NCBI GenBank assembly: GCA_947585425.1
Contig: CANPWZ010000009.1
Location: forward strand, 1-61,855
Source: an uncultured Oscillospiraceae bacterium
GTDB lineage: Bacteria; Bacillota; Clostridia; Oscillospirales; Oscillospiraceae
DNA: 61,855 nucleotides
Reading direction: 5' to 3'
A program made the translations under genes and the position numbers. Positions within the stretch are counted from its first letter, which is position 1, and each line of letters starts with the position of its first letter. Below are positions 1-8,407 of this stretch, piece after piece. Under the pieces are notes generated by a model. The model worked only from the letters and a program-made list of their open reading frames with translations, made no database searches and was not told the DNA's origin.

Positions 1-76
1 GAAGGGCCTCCGCTTCGCTATCCGCGAGGGCGGCCGTACCGTGGGTTCCGGCGTGGTCATCGAGGTCGACGAGTAA
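1..76 (+). CDS. tuf: Elongation factor Tu, C-terminal end (partial)
   Basis: The window opens inside a gene. The frame starting at base 2 gives 24 residues ending in FAIREGGRTVGSGVVIEVDE, the conserved last strand of EF-Tu domain 3, then a TAA stop. EF-Tu delivers aminoacyl-tRNA to the ribosome. Only the tail is visible, so nothing can be said about its promoter or its upstream partner genes. A strong hairpin terminator follows. Confidence 0.93.
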   Translation, partial: KGLRFAIREGGRTVGSGVVIEVDE

Positions 77-93
77 TTAAGCTCAAACCGCAT

Positions 94-127
94 AAAAAGG
101 CGGTCACCGCGAGGTGACCGCCTTTTT
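94..127. terminator. Bidirectional intrinsic terminator, tuf / azlD
   Basis: A 14-bp stem (AAAAGGCGGTCACC / GGTGACCGCCTTTT) with a GCGA loop is followed by a T run on the plus strand. The reverse strand also reads into a T-rich run, so it can end both tuf and the convergent azlCD transcript. Confidence 0.9.
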
Positions 128-142
128 TGCGCGTTTTTTGAT

Positions 143-469
143 TCAGAACACCGCCTGGACCAGGAACATATAGAAGATGGTGCCCCCCACGATGGAGAGC
201 ATGTCGTTCCGCTTCCACAGGTGGAGGATCAGCACCAGCGCCCCGGCCAGGAAGGCCGGCAGCCAGCCGCCCACGGCGGCGAAGGACACGCTGCGGTAGC
301 AGTACACGATGAGCATGGCGATGACCGCCGGGGGCAGGAACCTGCCCAGGTAGAGGATGACCTTCGGGGGCTCCTTGTCCCGGCCGAAGAGCAGGAAGGG
401 GAGGGCGCGGGTGAGGAAGGTCACCACGGCCATCACCGCCACGGACAGGGCGATCTGAAGGTTGGTCAC
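143..469 (-). CDS. azlD: AzlD-family branched-chain amino acid export subunit
   Basis: This 108-residue protein has about four hydrophobic segments, including TFLTRALPFLLF near the N terminus, typical of AzlD. In the family AzlD works with AzlC as a membrane exporter of branched-chain amino acids or analogues. The start is a GTG that overlaps the azlC stop (GTGA), so the two are translationally coupled. A longer upstream reading exists but runs through azlC and is Arg/Pro-rich, so it was not used. The exported substrate is inferred from family membership. Confidence 0.88.
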   Translation of the reverse strand: MTNLQIALSVAVMAVVTFLTRALPFLLFGRDKEPPKVILYLGRFLPPAVIAMLIVYCYRSVSFAAVGGWLPAFLAGALVLILHLWKRNDMLSIVGGTIFYMFLVQAVF

Positions 470-1188
470 GCTCCCTCGCCCCCTTTCAGGCCGGCGGCGG
501 GCGGGTCCAGCCTGGGCCGGGCCAGCAGCAGCCCGCCCACCAGGATCACCAGGGCGGGGATGAGGAACCGGCCTCCCTCCGGCCCCAGGAGCAGCAGGGA
601 CGCCAGGGTGGCCCCCGCCCCCAGGAACACGGGGAAGTGCCTGTCGTTGGACTGCCACTGCTCCACGGCGATGACGATGAACAGGGCGGTCATGGCGAAG
701 TCGATGCCCTCGGTATTGATGGTGATGAGGGCCCCCGCCACCGCTCCGATGATGGACCCCGCGATCCAGTAGATGTGGTCCAGCAGAGAGATGGTGAAAT
801 AGAAGTCTTTGGCCTCCACGCCCTCCGGGGGGGTCACCCCGGACAGCAGGGCGTAGGTCTCGTCGGTGAGGGCGAAGATCATGTATAGCTTCCTAAGGCC
901 CTTGATGTCGCGGAACTTCTCCAGCATGGACAGACCGTAGACCAGGTGCCGGAAGTTGATGATGAGGGTGAGGAAGGCCACGTCGGCCAGGGGGGAGGCG
1001 TTTGCCAGCAGGTCCACCCCCAGATACTGCCCGCTGCCGGCGTAGATGGTCAGCGACATGGCGGCGGACCAAAGGGGGACGAAGCCGGCGGCGGACATCA
1101 TCCAGCCGAACACGATGCCGATGGACAGATAGCCCATCAGCACCGGGACGGTGTGGGGGAAGGCGGCGGCCAGAGTCTTGCGGTTCAT
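466..1188 (-). CDS. azlC: AzlC-family branched-chain amino acid transporter
   Basis: About 240 residues, strongly hydrophobic, with the AzlC features PVLMGYLSIGIVFG near the N terminus, the central INFRHLVYGLSM segment and FALTDETYALLSG. With AzlD it forms a branched-chain amino acid exporter in the cytoplasmic membrane. The ATG at 1188 follows an AAGGAAG ribosome binding site. A 13-residue upstream extension lacks one. The gene has its own sigma-A promoter and a small GC hairpin in the leader next to the ribosome binding site. Natural substrate and inducer cannot be told from sequence. Confidence 0.9.
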   Translation of the reverse strand: MNRKTLAAAFPHTVPVLMGYLSIGIVFGWMMSAAGFVPLWSAAMSLTIYAGSGQYLGVDLLANASPLADVAFLTLIINFRHLVYGLSMLEKFRDIKGLRKLYMIFALTDETYALLSGVTPPEGVEAKDFYFTISLLDHIYWIAGSIIGAVAGALITINTEGIDFAMTALFIVIAVEQWQSNDRHFPVFLGAGATLASLLLLGPEGGRFLIPALVILVGGLLLARPRLDPPAAGLKGGEGA

Positions 1189-1236
1189 TGGGACACTTCC
1201 TTGCGCGAAAACGCGCCGTAAACTCAATTAGATATT

Positions 1237-1264
1237 ATTATACAGTTTTTTTGTCCCGTGGCAA
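1237..1264 (-). promoter_or_regulatory. Sigma-A promoter of azlCD
   Basis: Reading the minus strand, TTGCCA is separated by 16 bp from TATAAT. A GCGCG-tttt-CGCGC hairpin lies in the leader just before the ribosome binding site. Confidence 0.65.
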
Positions 1265-1287
1265 GGGCCACTTTTACAGTTTGTTCA

Positions 1288-1316
1288 TTGTATTGGGCCC
1301 GGAAGTTGGCTATAAT
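1288..1316 (+). promoter_or_regulatory. Sigma-A promoter of the lipid kinase gene
   Basis: TTGTAT, 17-bp spacer, TATAAT, about 40 bp before the ATG at 1356. Confidence 0.6.
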
Positions 1317-1355
1317 ATGCAGTACAGCTGAAAAGAACCAACGGGAGGGCGTCCT

Positions 1356-2279
1356 ATGAGCAAGCGGCTCCTTTACATCTATAACCCCCATGCCGGCCGC
1401 CAGCGGGCCAGAGGTTCCCTGGCCGAGGTGGTGGAGGTCTTCTCCGCCCGGGGCTGGGAGGTCACCGTCCACCCCACCGCCAAGGCGGGGGACGCCACCG
1501 CCGCCGTAGTTCGGATGGCGCCGCAGTTTGAGCGGATCGTCTGCTGCGGCGGGGACGGCACCCTCAACGAGGTGGTCCGAGGCATGATCCAGCTGCCCCC
1601 GGAGCAGCGCATCCCCATCGGCTACATCCCCACCGGCACCACCAACGACTTCTCCCGCACCCTGGATCTGCCCAAGACCACCGTCCCCCTGGCGGAGATG
1701 GCCGCCAGCGGGGTCCCCCTCCCGGTGGACGTGGGGGAGGCCAACCGGCACCCCTTTACTTATGTGGCCGCCTTCGGCCTGTTTACCGACGTATCCTACT
1801 CCACCCCCCAGGCCAGCAAGCAGGTGCTGGGCCACCTGGCCTACGTGCTGGAGGGGGCGAGCCACCTGGCCAACATCCCCAGCTACCACATGACGGTGAC
1901 CACCCCGGAGGGCCGCTCCATCGAGGGGGACTTCATCTACGGCATGGTGGGCAACACCGTGTCGGTGGGGGGCGTGGTCAATCTGTCCCGGGATCTGGTG
2001 AAGCTGGACGACGGCAGGTTCGAGGTGCTGCTGGTGCGGATGCCAAAGACCCCGGAGGACTGGCAGTCCATCCTGGCCGCCCTGAACCTCCAGGAGCTGA
2101 CCGAGACCGGCGCGGTGGTGAGCTTCACCGCCAGCGAGGTCACCTTCACCTGCGACGAGCTGGTGGCCTGGACGGTGGACGGCGAGTTCGGCGGCGCCCA
2201 GACGGTGACCACCGTGACCAACCACCCCAGGGCGGTGTCCATCGTCTACGGCCAGGCCGGGGACGAAGAGGCGGAATAA
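1356..2279 (+). CDS. Diacylglycerol/YegS-type lipid kinase
   Basis: This 307-residue protein has the diacylglycerol-kinase catalytic fold: N-terminal LLYIYNPHAGR, the nucleotide-binding motif CCGGDGTLNEVV near residue 65, and IPTGTTNDFSRTL near residue 90. Members phosphorylate diacylglycerol or related lipids at the membrane surface. In Gram-positives DgkB recycles the diacylglycerol released by lipoteichoic acid synthesis, and the next gene, convergent, is an LtaS-family enzyme. That link is suggestive but the two are not co-transcribed. A GGGAGG ribosome binding site precedes the ATG. A sphingosine-kinase-like role cannot be excluded. Confidence 0.87.
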   Translation: MSKRLLYIYNPHAGRQRARGSLAEVVEVFSARGWEVTVHPTAKAGDATAAVVRMAPQFERIVCCGGDGTLNEVVRGMIQLPPEQRIPIGYIPTGTTNDFSRTLDLPKTTVPLAEMAASGVPLPVDVGEANRHPFTYVAAFGLFTDVSYSTPQASKQVLGHLAYVLEGASHLANIPSYHMTVTTPEGRSIEGDFIYGMVGNTVSVGGVVNLSRDLVKLDDGRFEVLLVRMPKTPEDWQSILAALNLQELTETGAVVSFTASEVTFTCDELVAWTVDGEFGGAQTVTTVTNHPRAVSIVYGQAGDEEAE

Positions 2280-2287
2280 GGCATAAA

Positions 2288-2322
2288 AAGGGCGCCCGTT
2301 TCCATCGGAAACGGGCGCCCTT
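2288..2322. terminator. Intrinsic terminator between lipid kinase and LtaS-family gene
   Basis: A 16-bp stem (AAGGGCGCCCGTTTCC and its complement) with a 3-base loop. The T run follows on the minus strand, so it mainly serves the sulfatase gene but also ends the convergent kinase transcript. Confidence 0.85.
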
Positions 2323-2338
2323 CGTGTCTGACCGGGCG

Positions 2339-4483
2339 TTAGCCGAAGAGCGCCTTGTAGTAGTCCTGAGTGAGGATCAGCTTGGAGTAGTTGATCTTGC
2401 CGGCCACCAGGTTGCTCACCCGGCTGACGTACTCGTCGTCCACGGTGATCCCCTCGTTGGGGGTGAAGGTCTTGGTGGAGGCCTCGTAGGTGCCGGCGGC
2501 GGTGATCCAGGAGTTGCCCTGGCCGTGGTTGTTGGCGAACACCACCAGGGGCATGCAGCTGGAGTACTGGTCCGGCTCATAGTTGGTGGCGAACACGTCC
2601 CGGCCGATGAGCAGCCGGGAGTCGTACTCCAGGCCGAACAGGTTGGAGAGGGTGGGCACGATGTCGCAGGAGTAGCATGGGGTGTCCACGATCACCGGCT
2701 CCTCGATGCAGGCGGACCACATGATGAGGGTGTTGCGGTAGCGGGAGGTGACCATCTCGGAGTCCTTCACGCCCCGCAGCTCGTTGTAATAGTCCGCCCC
2801 GTCGGTGACCAGAGCGTAGGGGTAGTGGTCCGCCCCCAGGACGATGAGGGTGTCGTCGGCGATGCCGGCGGTCTCCAGCTTGTCCACCAGGTACTCCATG
2901 GCGTACTCCAGCTCCAGGTTGCAGGCGATGTAGGCCTGCACCGGCTCGGAGGCGTTGGGGTAGGCCGCCTCGGCCGTCTCCCGGTTCTTTTTGGACATGG
3001 CGTTTCCGCCGAAGTTGTAGTTGGCGTGGCCGCTCACCGACATATAATAGGCGTGGAAGTTTTTGCCGGTGTCCACATAGTCCTGGATATAGCCGTCCAC
3101 CGTGGCCTCCATCATCTCCAGGTCGGAGTTGGGCCAGGTGGTGTGGGGCAGCACCAGCCCGTTGCCGATGCCGTGATAGTCGTACCCGAAGGTGGCCAGG
3201 TACTGGTCCCGGTTGTAATAGGTGTAGGTGTGATCGTGCCAGGCGGGGACGCTGTATCCCAGCTTGGCGAACTGGTTGCCCAGGGTGAAGGGCATGGAGT
3301 TGCCGATGGCGGCGTTCACCGCCCAGCCGCCGTTGACCCAGTTGGGGATGATGCCGGTGTCGTTGGCGAACTCGCCGCCCACGGTGGACTGGGTCCAGTC
3401 GGGCTGGTAGTAGTTGTTGAACACGAAGCCCTCGTGGCTGAGCTTATACAAGGTGGGGGTCAGCTCCTCCGAGATGCAGTAGGGGGAGAAGGCCTCGGCG
3501 GTGATGAAGATCAGGTTCTTGCCTTTGAACATCCCGGTGTACTCGTTCTGCTGGGAGGGGGTCAGGCTGCCGAAGTACTCGTGCATGGACTTCAGATTGC
3601 CGGAGGAATTGGCGGCCAGCCCCTCAAAGTCGATGTCCATCACGTTGTAGCCGTATTCCTTCGGGGGCTCCGGGGTGGCGGTGACGGCGGGGTCCTCCGA
3701 GGTGTTGGGGTTCTGGCTGGTCCCGGGATCGCCGCTGGGCCCGTCGGAAGGCGGCGTGGGGGTGGGGTCCTCCTTAAAGCCGCTCAGATCGGGCTCAGGG
3801 GTGCCGAAGACGGCGTACTCCAGCTCCAGCCGGAAGGAGTTGATCACCCCGAACTCCGGGATGCCGTTGCTGACGGTGAAGTCGTAGGTGTAGAGGGGCC
3901 GGGCGGTGAGGAAGGACAGCAGGAAGCCCAGAAGCTGGCAGGCCACCACCGCCGCCGCCATCATGACGCGGACGGCGCCCTCCTGCTCCCGGTCGTTGAC
4001 GATGACGTCCCGCAGGAGGACAAAGACCACCAGTGGGACCAGGGACAGGATTACGAAGGGCAGGATGCCCACGAACACCTCAAAAACGGTACCGGCGAAG
4101 TCGCCCACCACGTCGCCCCCCATGGAGCCCATGGTGGTGAGGCCGTAATACACGTGGAACATGGAGCGGCAGCCCCGCTCGATACACACCAGCACTGTCC
4201 CAACGGCGATGAGGACGATCCCGATGGCCCGGCTCACCCCCCGGGCGGGGATGAGCTCCAGGATCAGGCCGATGAGCAGGCCGGCCGCCAGGGAGAAGAA
4301 GAGGATGCGGAGCAGGCCAAGGCCGAAGAAAGGGCTGTCGCCGTCGAACAGGCGGAGCAGCAGCTCGTGATAGAGGATGACGGCGGGGAAAAACAGGATG
4401 GACAGCAGGGGAGAGCCGGCAAAGCGGCGGTTCCGCCGGGAGCGCCGTTGTACGCGGGTGGGGCGGTAGGGTTGATAGGCCAT
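2339..4483 (-). CDS. LtaS-family sulfatase (lipoteichoic acid synthase-like)
   Basis: This 714-residue protein has five or so N-terminal membrane helices, a Pro/Thr/Ser-rich linker (PTPTPPSDGPSG, SQNPNTSEDP) and an extracellular alkaline-phosphatase/sulfatase domain. The domain contains NLIFITAEAFSPY, with the nucleophile position expected at the T of ITAEAF, and VLGADHYPY as the late metal-binding motif. Family enzymes transfer glycerol phosphate from phosphatidylglycerol to build lipoteichoic acid or modify surface polymers. ATG at 4483 has a GGAGGG site; the upstream extension would run over the promoter. Whether it is a polymerase or a phosphoglycerol transferase is open. Confidence 0.86.
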   Translation of the reverse strand: MAYQPYRPTRVQRRSRRNRRFAGSPLLSILFFPAVILYHELLLRLFDGDSPFFGLGLLRILFFSLAAGLLIGLILELIPARGVSRAIGIVLIAVGTVLVCIERGCRSMFHVYYGLTTMGSMGGDVVGDFAGTVFEVFVGILPFVILSLVPLVVFVLLRDVIVNDREQEGAVRVMMAAAVVACQLLGFLLSFLTARPLYTYDFTVSNGIPEFGVINSFRLELEYAVFGTPEPDLSGFKEDPTPTPPSDGPSGDPGTSQNPNTSEDPAVTATPEPPKEYGYNVMDIDFEGLAANSSGNLKSMHEYFGSLTPSQQNEYTGMFKGKNLIFITAEAFSPYCISEELTPTLYKLSHEGFVFNNYYQPDWTQSTVGGEFANDTGIIPNWVNGGWAVNAAIGNSMPFTLGNQFAKLGYSVPAWHDHTYTYYNRDQYLATFGYDYHGIGNGLVLPHTTWPNSDLEMMEATVDGYIQDYVDTGKNFHAYYMSVSGHANYNFGGNAMSKKNRETAEAAYPNASEPVQAYIACNLELEYAMEYLVDKLETAGIADDTLIVLGADHYPYALVTDGADYYNELRGVKDSEMVTSRYRNTLIMWSACIEEPVIVDTPCYSCDIVPTLSNLFGLEYDSRLLIGRDVFATNYEPDQYSSCMPLVVFANNHGQGNSWITAAGTYEASTKTFTPNEGITVDDEYVSRVSNLVAGKINYSKLILTQDYYKALFG

Positions 4484-4532
4484 ATAGATCCCTCCAAGTT
4501 CGAGTGGCAGCTTGACATTTACATAATATAAT

Positions 4533-4561
4533 ATGTTACCACAGGAGGAGGGAAAAAGCAA
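4533..4561 (-). promoter_or_regulatory. Possible promoter of the LtaS-family gene
   Basis: Minus strand TTGCTT, 17-bp spacer, TAACAT, in a short AT-rich stretch upstream of the ribosome binding site. Confidence 0.45.
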
Positions 4562-4603
4562 CACAACGGCGAAATTTAATCAGTTTTTAAGGGAGAGGCG
4601 CCC

Positions 4604-5638
4604 TCAGATCCACGTTTGGACGGTGACGCCGGTATAATAGTGCTCCACGATGTCCCGCCAGGACGCGCCCTCTTTCGCCATGGCGTTGGCTCCATACTGG
4701 CTGAGGCCCACCCCGTGGCCGTAGCCGGTGACGGAAAAAGTAAAGGAGCCGCCGTCATAGGCCACATCGAAGGCGGTGGAGCGCAGGGAGAACAGGGACC
4801 GGGCGGCCCCGCCGGTCATGGACACGCCGCCCAGAGAGAGGGAGGCCACCCGGCCGGAGGCGGTGCGGGTGAGGCCGCTGAACCACCCCGCCGGGTCGCC
4901 GGACAGATCGCAGCCCAGTCCGGCCCCCTCCGCCAGGGCCTTTACCTCGCCGGCGGACAGGGTGAGGCTGGAGCGGTAGTTGGGCACCTCGTCCCCCTCG
5001 GGGCTGTCCACCGACACCAGGTAGGGCAGGGCGCTGCCCCACACGGCGGCGGCGTCCTCGGTGGCGCCGGCGGCGGAGGAGAAGAACACCGCCTGGATCA
5101 GGGAGCCGCCGTAGGTGAGCACCTGCCCGTCGGTGTCCGCCACGGCGGAGGACAGCTTGGCGGCGTATTCCGACGCATGGACGCCCCAGCGGGCGGCGGC
5201 GTCGGCGGGGGAAATGTACGCCTGGCAGCAGGAGGAGTCGGCGCACACGTCGGCCCCGTCGGCGGCGTGGGAGCCGCCCTCCGCCCGGCGGAGGGCATAG
5301 GTCCGGGCGCATACGGCCTGGGCTCGCAGGGCCTCCGGCTCAAAGGAGGCGGGCATCTCGGCGGACACCACCCCCAGCAGATAGTCCGCCATGGAGATGG
5401 TCTGCACCGTGCCGTCCTTTTGCAGCACCCGGAGGGTCCTGCCTCCGTCCCAGCTCCCGGCGGGAGAGACGGCGGGAGAGGGCCCCGCCGCCGGGGTTGG
5501 CCTGGCGGGAAGGACGGCCACCGGCTCCGATCCCCCGCCGCCCAAAGCGGCCAAAGGCAGCAGCAGCAAAAACGCCCCCAGGGCCAGTCCCGTCAGAAAG
5601 GGCCGGCGGAGGGCCGCCCAGCGCTCCAACTTTTGCAA
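4604..5638 (-). CDS. spoIID: Stage II sporulation protein D (SpoIID), peptidoglycan hydrolase
   Basis: The protein carries one N-terminal membrane helix (FLTGLALGAFLLLLPLAAL) and the two SpoIID signatures: SAEMPASFEPEALRAQAVCA with the conserved Glu, and GYGHGVGLSQYGANAMAKEG near the C terminus. SpoIID is a lytic transglycosylase that works with SpoIIM and SpoIIP in forespore engulfment. I chose the TTG at 5638 because a GAGGGGGAG site lies 6 bases before it and the membrane helix then falls near residue 15, giving 344 residues, usual for the family. ATG codons further upstream (5752, 5782) would run through the citrate synthase promoter. It supports spore formation in this organism. Confidence 0.9.
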   Translation of the reverse strand: MQKLERWAALRRPFLTGLALGAFLLLLPLAALGGGGSEPVAVLPARPTPAAGPSPAVSPAGSWDGGRTLRVLQKDGTVQTISMADYLLGVVSAEMPASFEPEALRAQAVCARTYALRRAEGGSHAADGADVCADSSCCQAYISPADAAARWGVHASEYAAKLSSAVADTDGQVLTYGGSLIQAVFFSSAAGATEDAAAVWGSALPYLVSVDSPEGDEVPNYRSSLTLSAGEVKALAEGAGLGCDLSGDPAGWFSGLTRTASGRVASLSLGGVSMTGGAARSLFSLRSTAFDVAYDGGSFTFSVTGYGHGVGLSQYGANAMAKEGASWRDIVEHYYTGVTVQTWI

Positions 5639-5720
5639 GTTTTTCTCCCCCTCTTTCAAAATTCGTGTAATTTTCCCCAAAAAGCGGGGGATATGACGAA
5701 ATTCTTGCTCCAACTTTGCA

Positions 5721-5749
5721 TTGACGGCATTTTGAATATGCGCTATAAT
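5721..5749 (+). promoter_or_regulatory. Sigma-A promoter of citrate synthase
   Basis: TTGACG, 17-bp spacer, TATAAT, 58 bp before the ATG. Confidence 0.8.
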
Positions 5750-5806
5750 CATTTTTACACTGTAATGATGAAAGCCATCCACCTACGGCGGAAAAGGAGC
5801 TGGATC

Positions 5807-7225
5807 ATGGACTACGATATTATCAACTCAATGGTAGACGCGCGGAAGAAAGCAGTGGAGCAGTATAAGTCCTCCCTGAACTTTATTGAAGGACTATGCG
5901 GGGAATTTGAGAAATATACTCAGATCGAGCCCCGGTACTACGAGAAGTACAACGTCAAGCGCGGTCTGCGCAATGCCGACGGCACCGGCGTCATGGCGGG
6001 CGTCACCAAGATCGGCAACGTGAAGGGCTACATCATGGAGGACGGCGAGCGGGTCCCCATCCCCGGCCAGCTCTTCTACCGGGGCATCGACGTGCAGGAT
6101 CTGATCCGGGGCTTCACCTCCGAGGACCGGTTCGGCTTTGAGGAGACCGCCTATCTGCTGATGTTCGGCGCCCTGCCCACAAAAGCCCAGCTGGATCAGT
6201 TCCGCGGCATCATGGACTACTTCCACCAGCTGCCCCCCAACTTCACCGAGGATATGATCCTCAAGGCCCCCAGCCACGACGTGATGAACAAGCTGGCCCG
6301 CTCCGTGCTGGCCTTGTATTCCTACGATCCCGACCCGGACAACAACACCCTGCCCGTGGAGATGCTCCAGGCCCTGAAGCTCATCGCCCGGTTCCCGGTG
6401 ATCGTGGCCCATGCCTTCGCCGCCAAGCGGCACTATTACGACGGGGAGTCCCTCTACCTCCACCGGCCCCAGGAGGGCCTCAGCGTGGCCCAGAACTTCC
6501 TCTACTCCGTCCGGCACGACAACCAGTTCACCGACGAGGAGGCCAAGCTGCTGGACCTGTGCCTGGTGCTCCACGCCGAGCACGGCGGCGGCAACAACTC
6601 CGCCTTCGCCTGCCGAGTGCTGTCCTCCTCCGGCACGGACATCTACTCCGCCATCGCCGCGGCGGTGGGCTCTTTGAAGGGCCCCAAGCACGGCGGCGCC
6701 AATATGCGGGTCATGGATATGTTCACTAATTACATCGAGCCCGGCGTGAAGGACTGGAAGGACGACGAGGAGATCGAGTCCTTCCTCACCAGGATCCTTC
6801 ACAAGGAGACCGGGGACGGTTCCGGCCTGATCTACGGCATGGGCCACGCGGTGTACACCCTGTCCGACCCGCGGGCCGTACTGCTGAAAAAATTTGCCCG
6901 GAAGATGGCCGAGAAGAAGGGATACCTGGCGGAGTTCGAGCTGTTCGAGTCGGTGGAGCGTCTGGCCCCCGGCGTGTTCCACCAGGTCACCGGCCTGGAC
7001 AAGCCCATGTGCGCCAATGTGGATATGTACTCCGGCCTGGTGTACAGGATGATGGATATTCCCCCGGAGTTGTACACCCCCCTGTTCGCCATCGCCCGCA
7101 TCGTGGGCTGGTGCGCCCACCGGGTGGAGGAGATCTACAACCCCAACGGCCGCATCATCCGTCCCGCCTACAAGGCGGTGCTCCACAAGCGGCCCTTCGT
7201 CCCCATGGCCGAGCGGCAGAACTGA
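5807..7225 (+). CDS. gltA: Citrate synthase
   Basis: Condenses acetyl-CoA with oxaloacetate. The 472-residue protein carries the family histidines in LHAEHGGGNNSAF and in YGMGHAVYTLSDPRA, plus GSLKGPKHGGAN for CoA binding and a C-terminal GRIIRPAYK. The N-terminal region of about 60 residues before the core makes it longer than the usual 370-430 residues; similar long forms occur in anaerobic Firmicutes. ATG at 5807 has an AAAAGGAG site. With the aconitase-family gene and PFOR elsewhere in the window it probably feeds 2-oxoglutarate to glutamate synthesis rather than running a full oxidative cycle. Confidence 0.94.
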   Translation: MDYDIINSMVDARKKAVEQYKSSLNFIEGLCGEFEKYTQIEPRYYEKYNVKRGLRNADGTGVMAGVTKIGNVKGYIMEDGERVPIPGQLFYRGIDVQDLIRGFTSEDRFGFEETAYLLMFGALPTKAQLDQFRGIMDYFHQLPPNFTEDMILKAPSHDVMNKLARSVLALYSYDPDPDNNTLPVEMLQALKLIARFPVIVAHAFAAKRHYYDGESLYLHRPQEGLSVAQNFLYSVRHDNQFTDEEAKLLDLCLVLHAEHGGGNNSAFACRVLSSSGTDIYSAIAAAVGSLKGPKHGGANMRVMDMFTNYIEPGVKDWKDDEEIESFLTRILHKETGDGSGLIYGMGHAVYTLSDPRAVLLKKFARKMAEKKGYLAEFELFESVERLAPGVFHQVTGLDKPMCANVDMYSGLVYRMMDIPPELYTPLFAIARIVGWCAHRVEEIYNPNGRIIRPAYKAVLHKRPFVPMAERQN

Positions 7226-7236
7226 TACGATACGGA

Positions 7237-7273
7237 AAAAGCGTCCCGGCGGAGCTTCCGCCGGGACGCTTTT
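7237..7273. terminator. Intrinsic terminator between gltA and cysK
   Basis: A 16-bp GC-rich stem (AAAAGCGTCCCGGCGG and its complement) around an AGCTT loop, A-rich before and T-rich after, so likely bidirectional between convergent genes. Confidence 0.88.
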
Positions 7274-7288
7274 GCGTAGCTTTAGAGG

Positions 7289-8221
7289 TCAGTCCGCGAA
7301 CAGCGGGGTGGAGAGATACCGATCCCCGGTGTCGGGCAGCAGGACCACGATGGTCTTGCCCTTGTTCTCGGGGCGCTTGGCCAGTTCGATGGCGGCCCAC
7401 ACCGCCGCGCCGGAGGAGATGCCCACCAGCACGCCCTCGCTGCGGCCCACCCGCTTGCCGGCGGCGAAGGCGTCCTCGTTCTCCACGGCGATGATCTCGT
7501 CGTAGACTTGGGTGTTCAGCACCTCGGGCACGAAGCCCGCGCCGATGCCCTGGATCTTATGGCTGCCCGCGGTGCCCTTGGACAGCACCGGGGAGGAGGC
7601 GGGCTCCACCGCCACCACCTTGACGGCGGGGTTTTTCTCTTTGAGGTACTCCCCCACGCCGGTGACGGTGCCGCCGGTGCCCACGCCGGCCACGAAGATG
7701 TCCACCTGCCCGCCGGTGTCATCCCAGATCTCCGGGCCGGTGGCGGCCTTGTGGGCGGCGGGGTTGGCGGGGTTGACGAACTGGCCGGGGATGAACGCGT
7801 TGGGGATCTCTTTCGCCAGCTCGTCGGCTTTGGCGATGGCCCCCTTCATGCCCTTGGCCCCCTCGGTGAGGACCAGCTCGGCGCCGTAGGCCTTCATGAT
7901 CTGCCGGCGCTCCACGCTCATGGTCTCGGGCATGACGATGATGATGCGGTAGCCCCGGGCGGCGGCCACACTGGCCAGGCCGATGCCGGTGTTGCCGGAG
8001 GTGGGCTCGATGATGACGGAGCCGGGCTTCAGCAGGCCCCGGGCCTCCGCGTCGTCGATCATGGCCTTGGCGATGCGGTCCTTGACGCTGCCGGCGGGGT
8101 TGAAATATTCCAGCTTGGCCAGGACCCTGGCCTCCAGGCCCTCCTCCTTTTCGATGTGGGTCAGTTCCAGCAGGGGGGTGCGGCCGATCAGCTGGTCGGC
8201 GGACGTATAGATCTTGCTCAT
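7289..8221 (-). CDS. cysK: Cysteine synthase A (O-acetylserine sulfhydrylase)
   Basis: A PLP enzyme making cysteine from O-acetylserine and sulfide. The 310-residue protein has the PLP lysine in [13 protein letters not shown] near residue 45, the substrate loop [10 protein letters not shown], the phosphate-binding [15 protein letters not shown] and [13 protein letters not shown] at 8221 has a GGGAGG site. It is divergent from an Rrf2-family regulator, and a 21-bp dyad matching one in the regulator's own promoter lies directly downstream of the cysK -10 box, so it is probably repressed by that protein. The serine-forming genes serC and serA follow nearby. Confidence 0.95.
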   Translation of the reverse strand: MSKIYTSADQLIGRTPLLELTHIEKEEGLEARVLAKLEYFNPAGSVKDRIAKAMIDDAEARGLLKPGSVIIEPTSGNTGIGLASVAAARGYRIIIVMPETMSVERRQIMKAYGAELVLTEGAKGMKGAIAKADELAKEIPNAFIPGQFVNPANPAAHKAATGPEIWDDTGGQVDIFVAGVGTGGTVTGVGEYLKEKNPAVKVVAVEPASSPVLSKGTAGSHKIQGIGAGFVPEVLNTQVYDEIIAVENEDAFAAGKRVGRSEGVLVGISSGAAVWAAIELAKRPENKGKTIVVLLPDTGDRYLSTPLFAD

Positions 8222-8252
8222 GGTGACAGCCTCCCGAATAATGACGATTTAC

Positions 8253-8273
8253 AACCTATTTATCTGATAGGTT
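8253..8273. promoter_or_regulatory. Rrf2-type operator at cysK
   Basis: Perfect inverted repeat AACCTAT-N7-ATAGGTT. It begins a few bases after the cysK -10 box, over the expected transcription start. Confidence 0.75.
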
Positions 8274-8280
8274 TATGTGG

Positions 8281-8309
8281 ATTATACATCGTGGAAATCC
8301 TCCTGTCAA
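8281..8309 (-). promoter_or_regulatory. Sigma-A promoter of cysK
   Basis: Minus strand TTGACA, 17-bp spacer, TATAAT: a full consensus match, consistent with a strong promoter held down by a repressor. Confidence 0.88.
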
Positions 8310-8353
8310 GCAAAAAATCCACAGCCTTTCCGTGTGGAGGGAGAAAACTTTGG

Positions 8354-8382
8354 TTGAAATCCTATAAACCATGTTGTATAAT
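8354..8382 (+). promoter_or_regulatory. Sigma-A promoter of the Rrf2 regulator
   Basis: TTGAAA, 17-bp spacer, TATAAT. The -10 box lies inside the second operator copy. Confidence 0.8.
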
Positions 8383-8387
8383 AGGTT
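8367..8387. promoter_or_regulatory. Rrf2-type operator at the regulator's own promoter
   Basis: AACC-N10-ATAGGTT, 21 bp long like the cysK copy, with an identical right half ATAGGTT and a degenerate left half. It overlaps the -10 box, which suggests autorepression. Confidence 0.65.
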
Positions 8388-8407
8388 AGGCATAGGAGGG
8401 ATGTGTT

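Noticed and set aside
2324-4531. Long open frame on the plus strand opposite the LtaS-family gene, and many similar Gly/Val/His- or Arg-rich frames opposite gltB, gltD, nifJ, cadA and glnA
   Set aside because: These are antisense shadows caused by high GC at third positions; composition is repetitive and they overlap secure genes on the other strand.
4512-4532. TTGACA and TATAAT on the plus strand upstream of the LtaS-family gene
   Set aside because: They are only 9 bp apart and point away from any plus-strand gene, so they cannot form a promoter.
5639-5782. ATG starts giving SpoIID a 48-residue N-terminal extension
   Set aside because: The extension crosses the citrate synthase promoter and places the membrane helix deep in the protein; the TTG at 5638 has a well-placed ribosome binding site.
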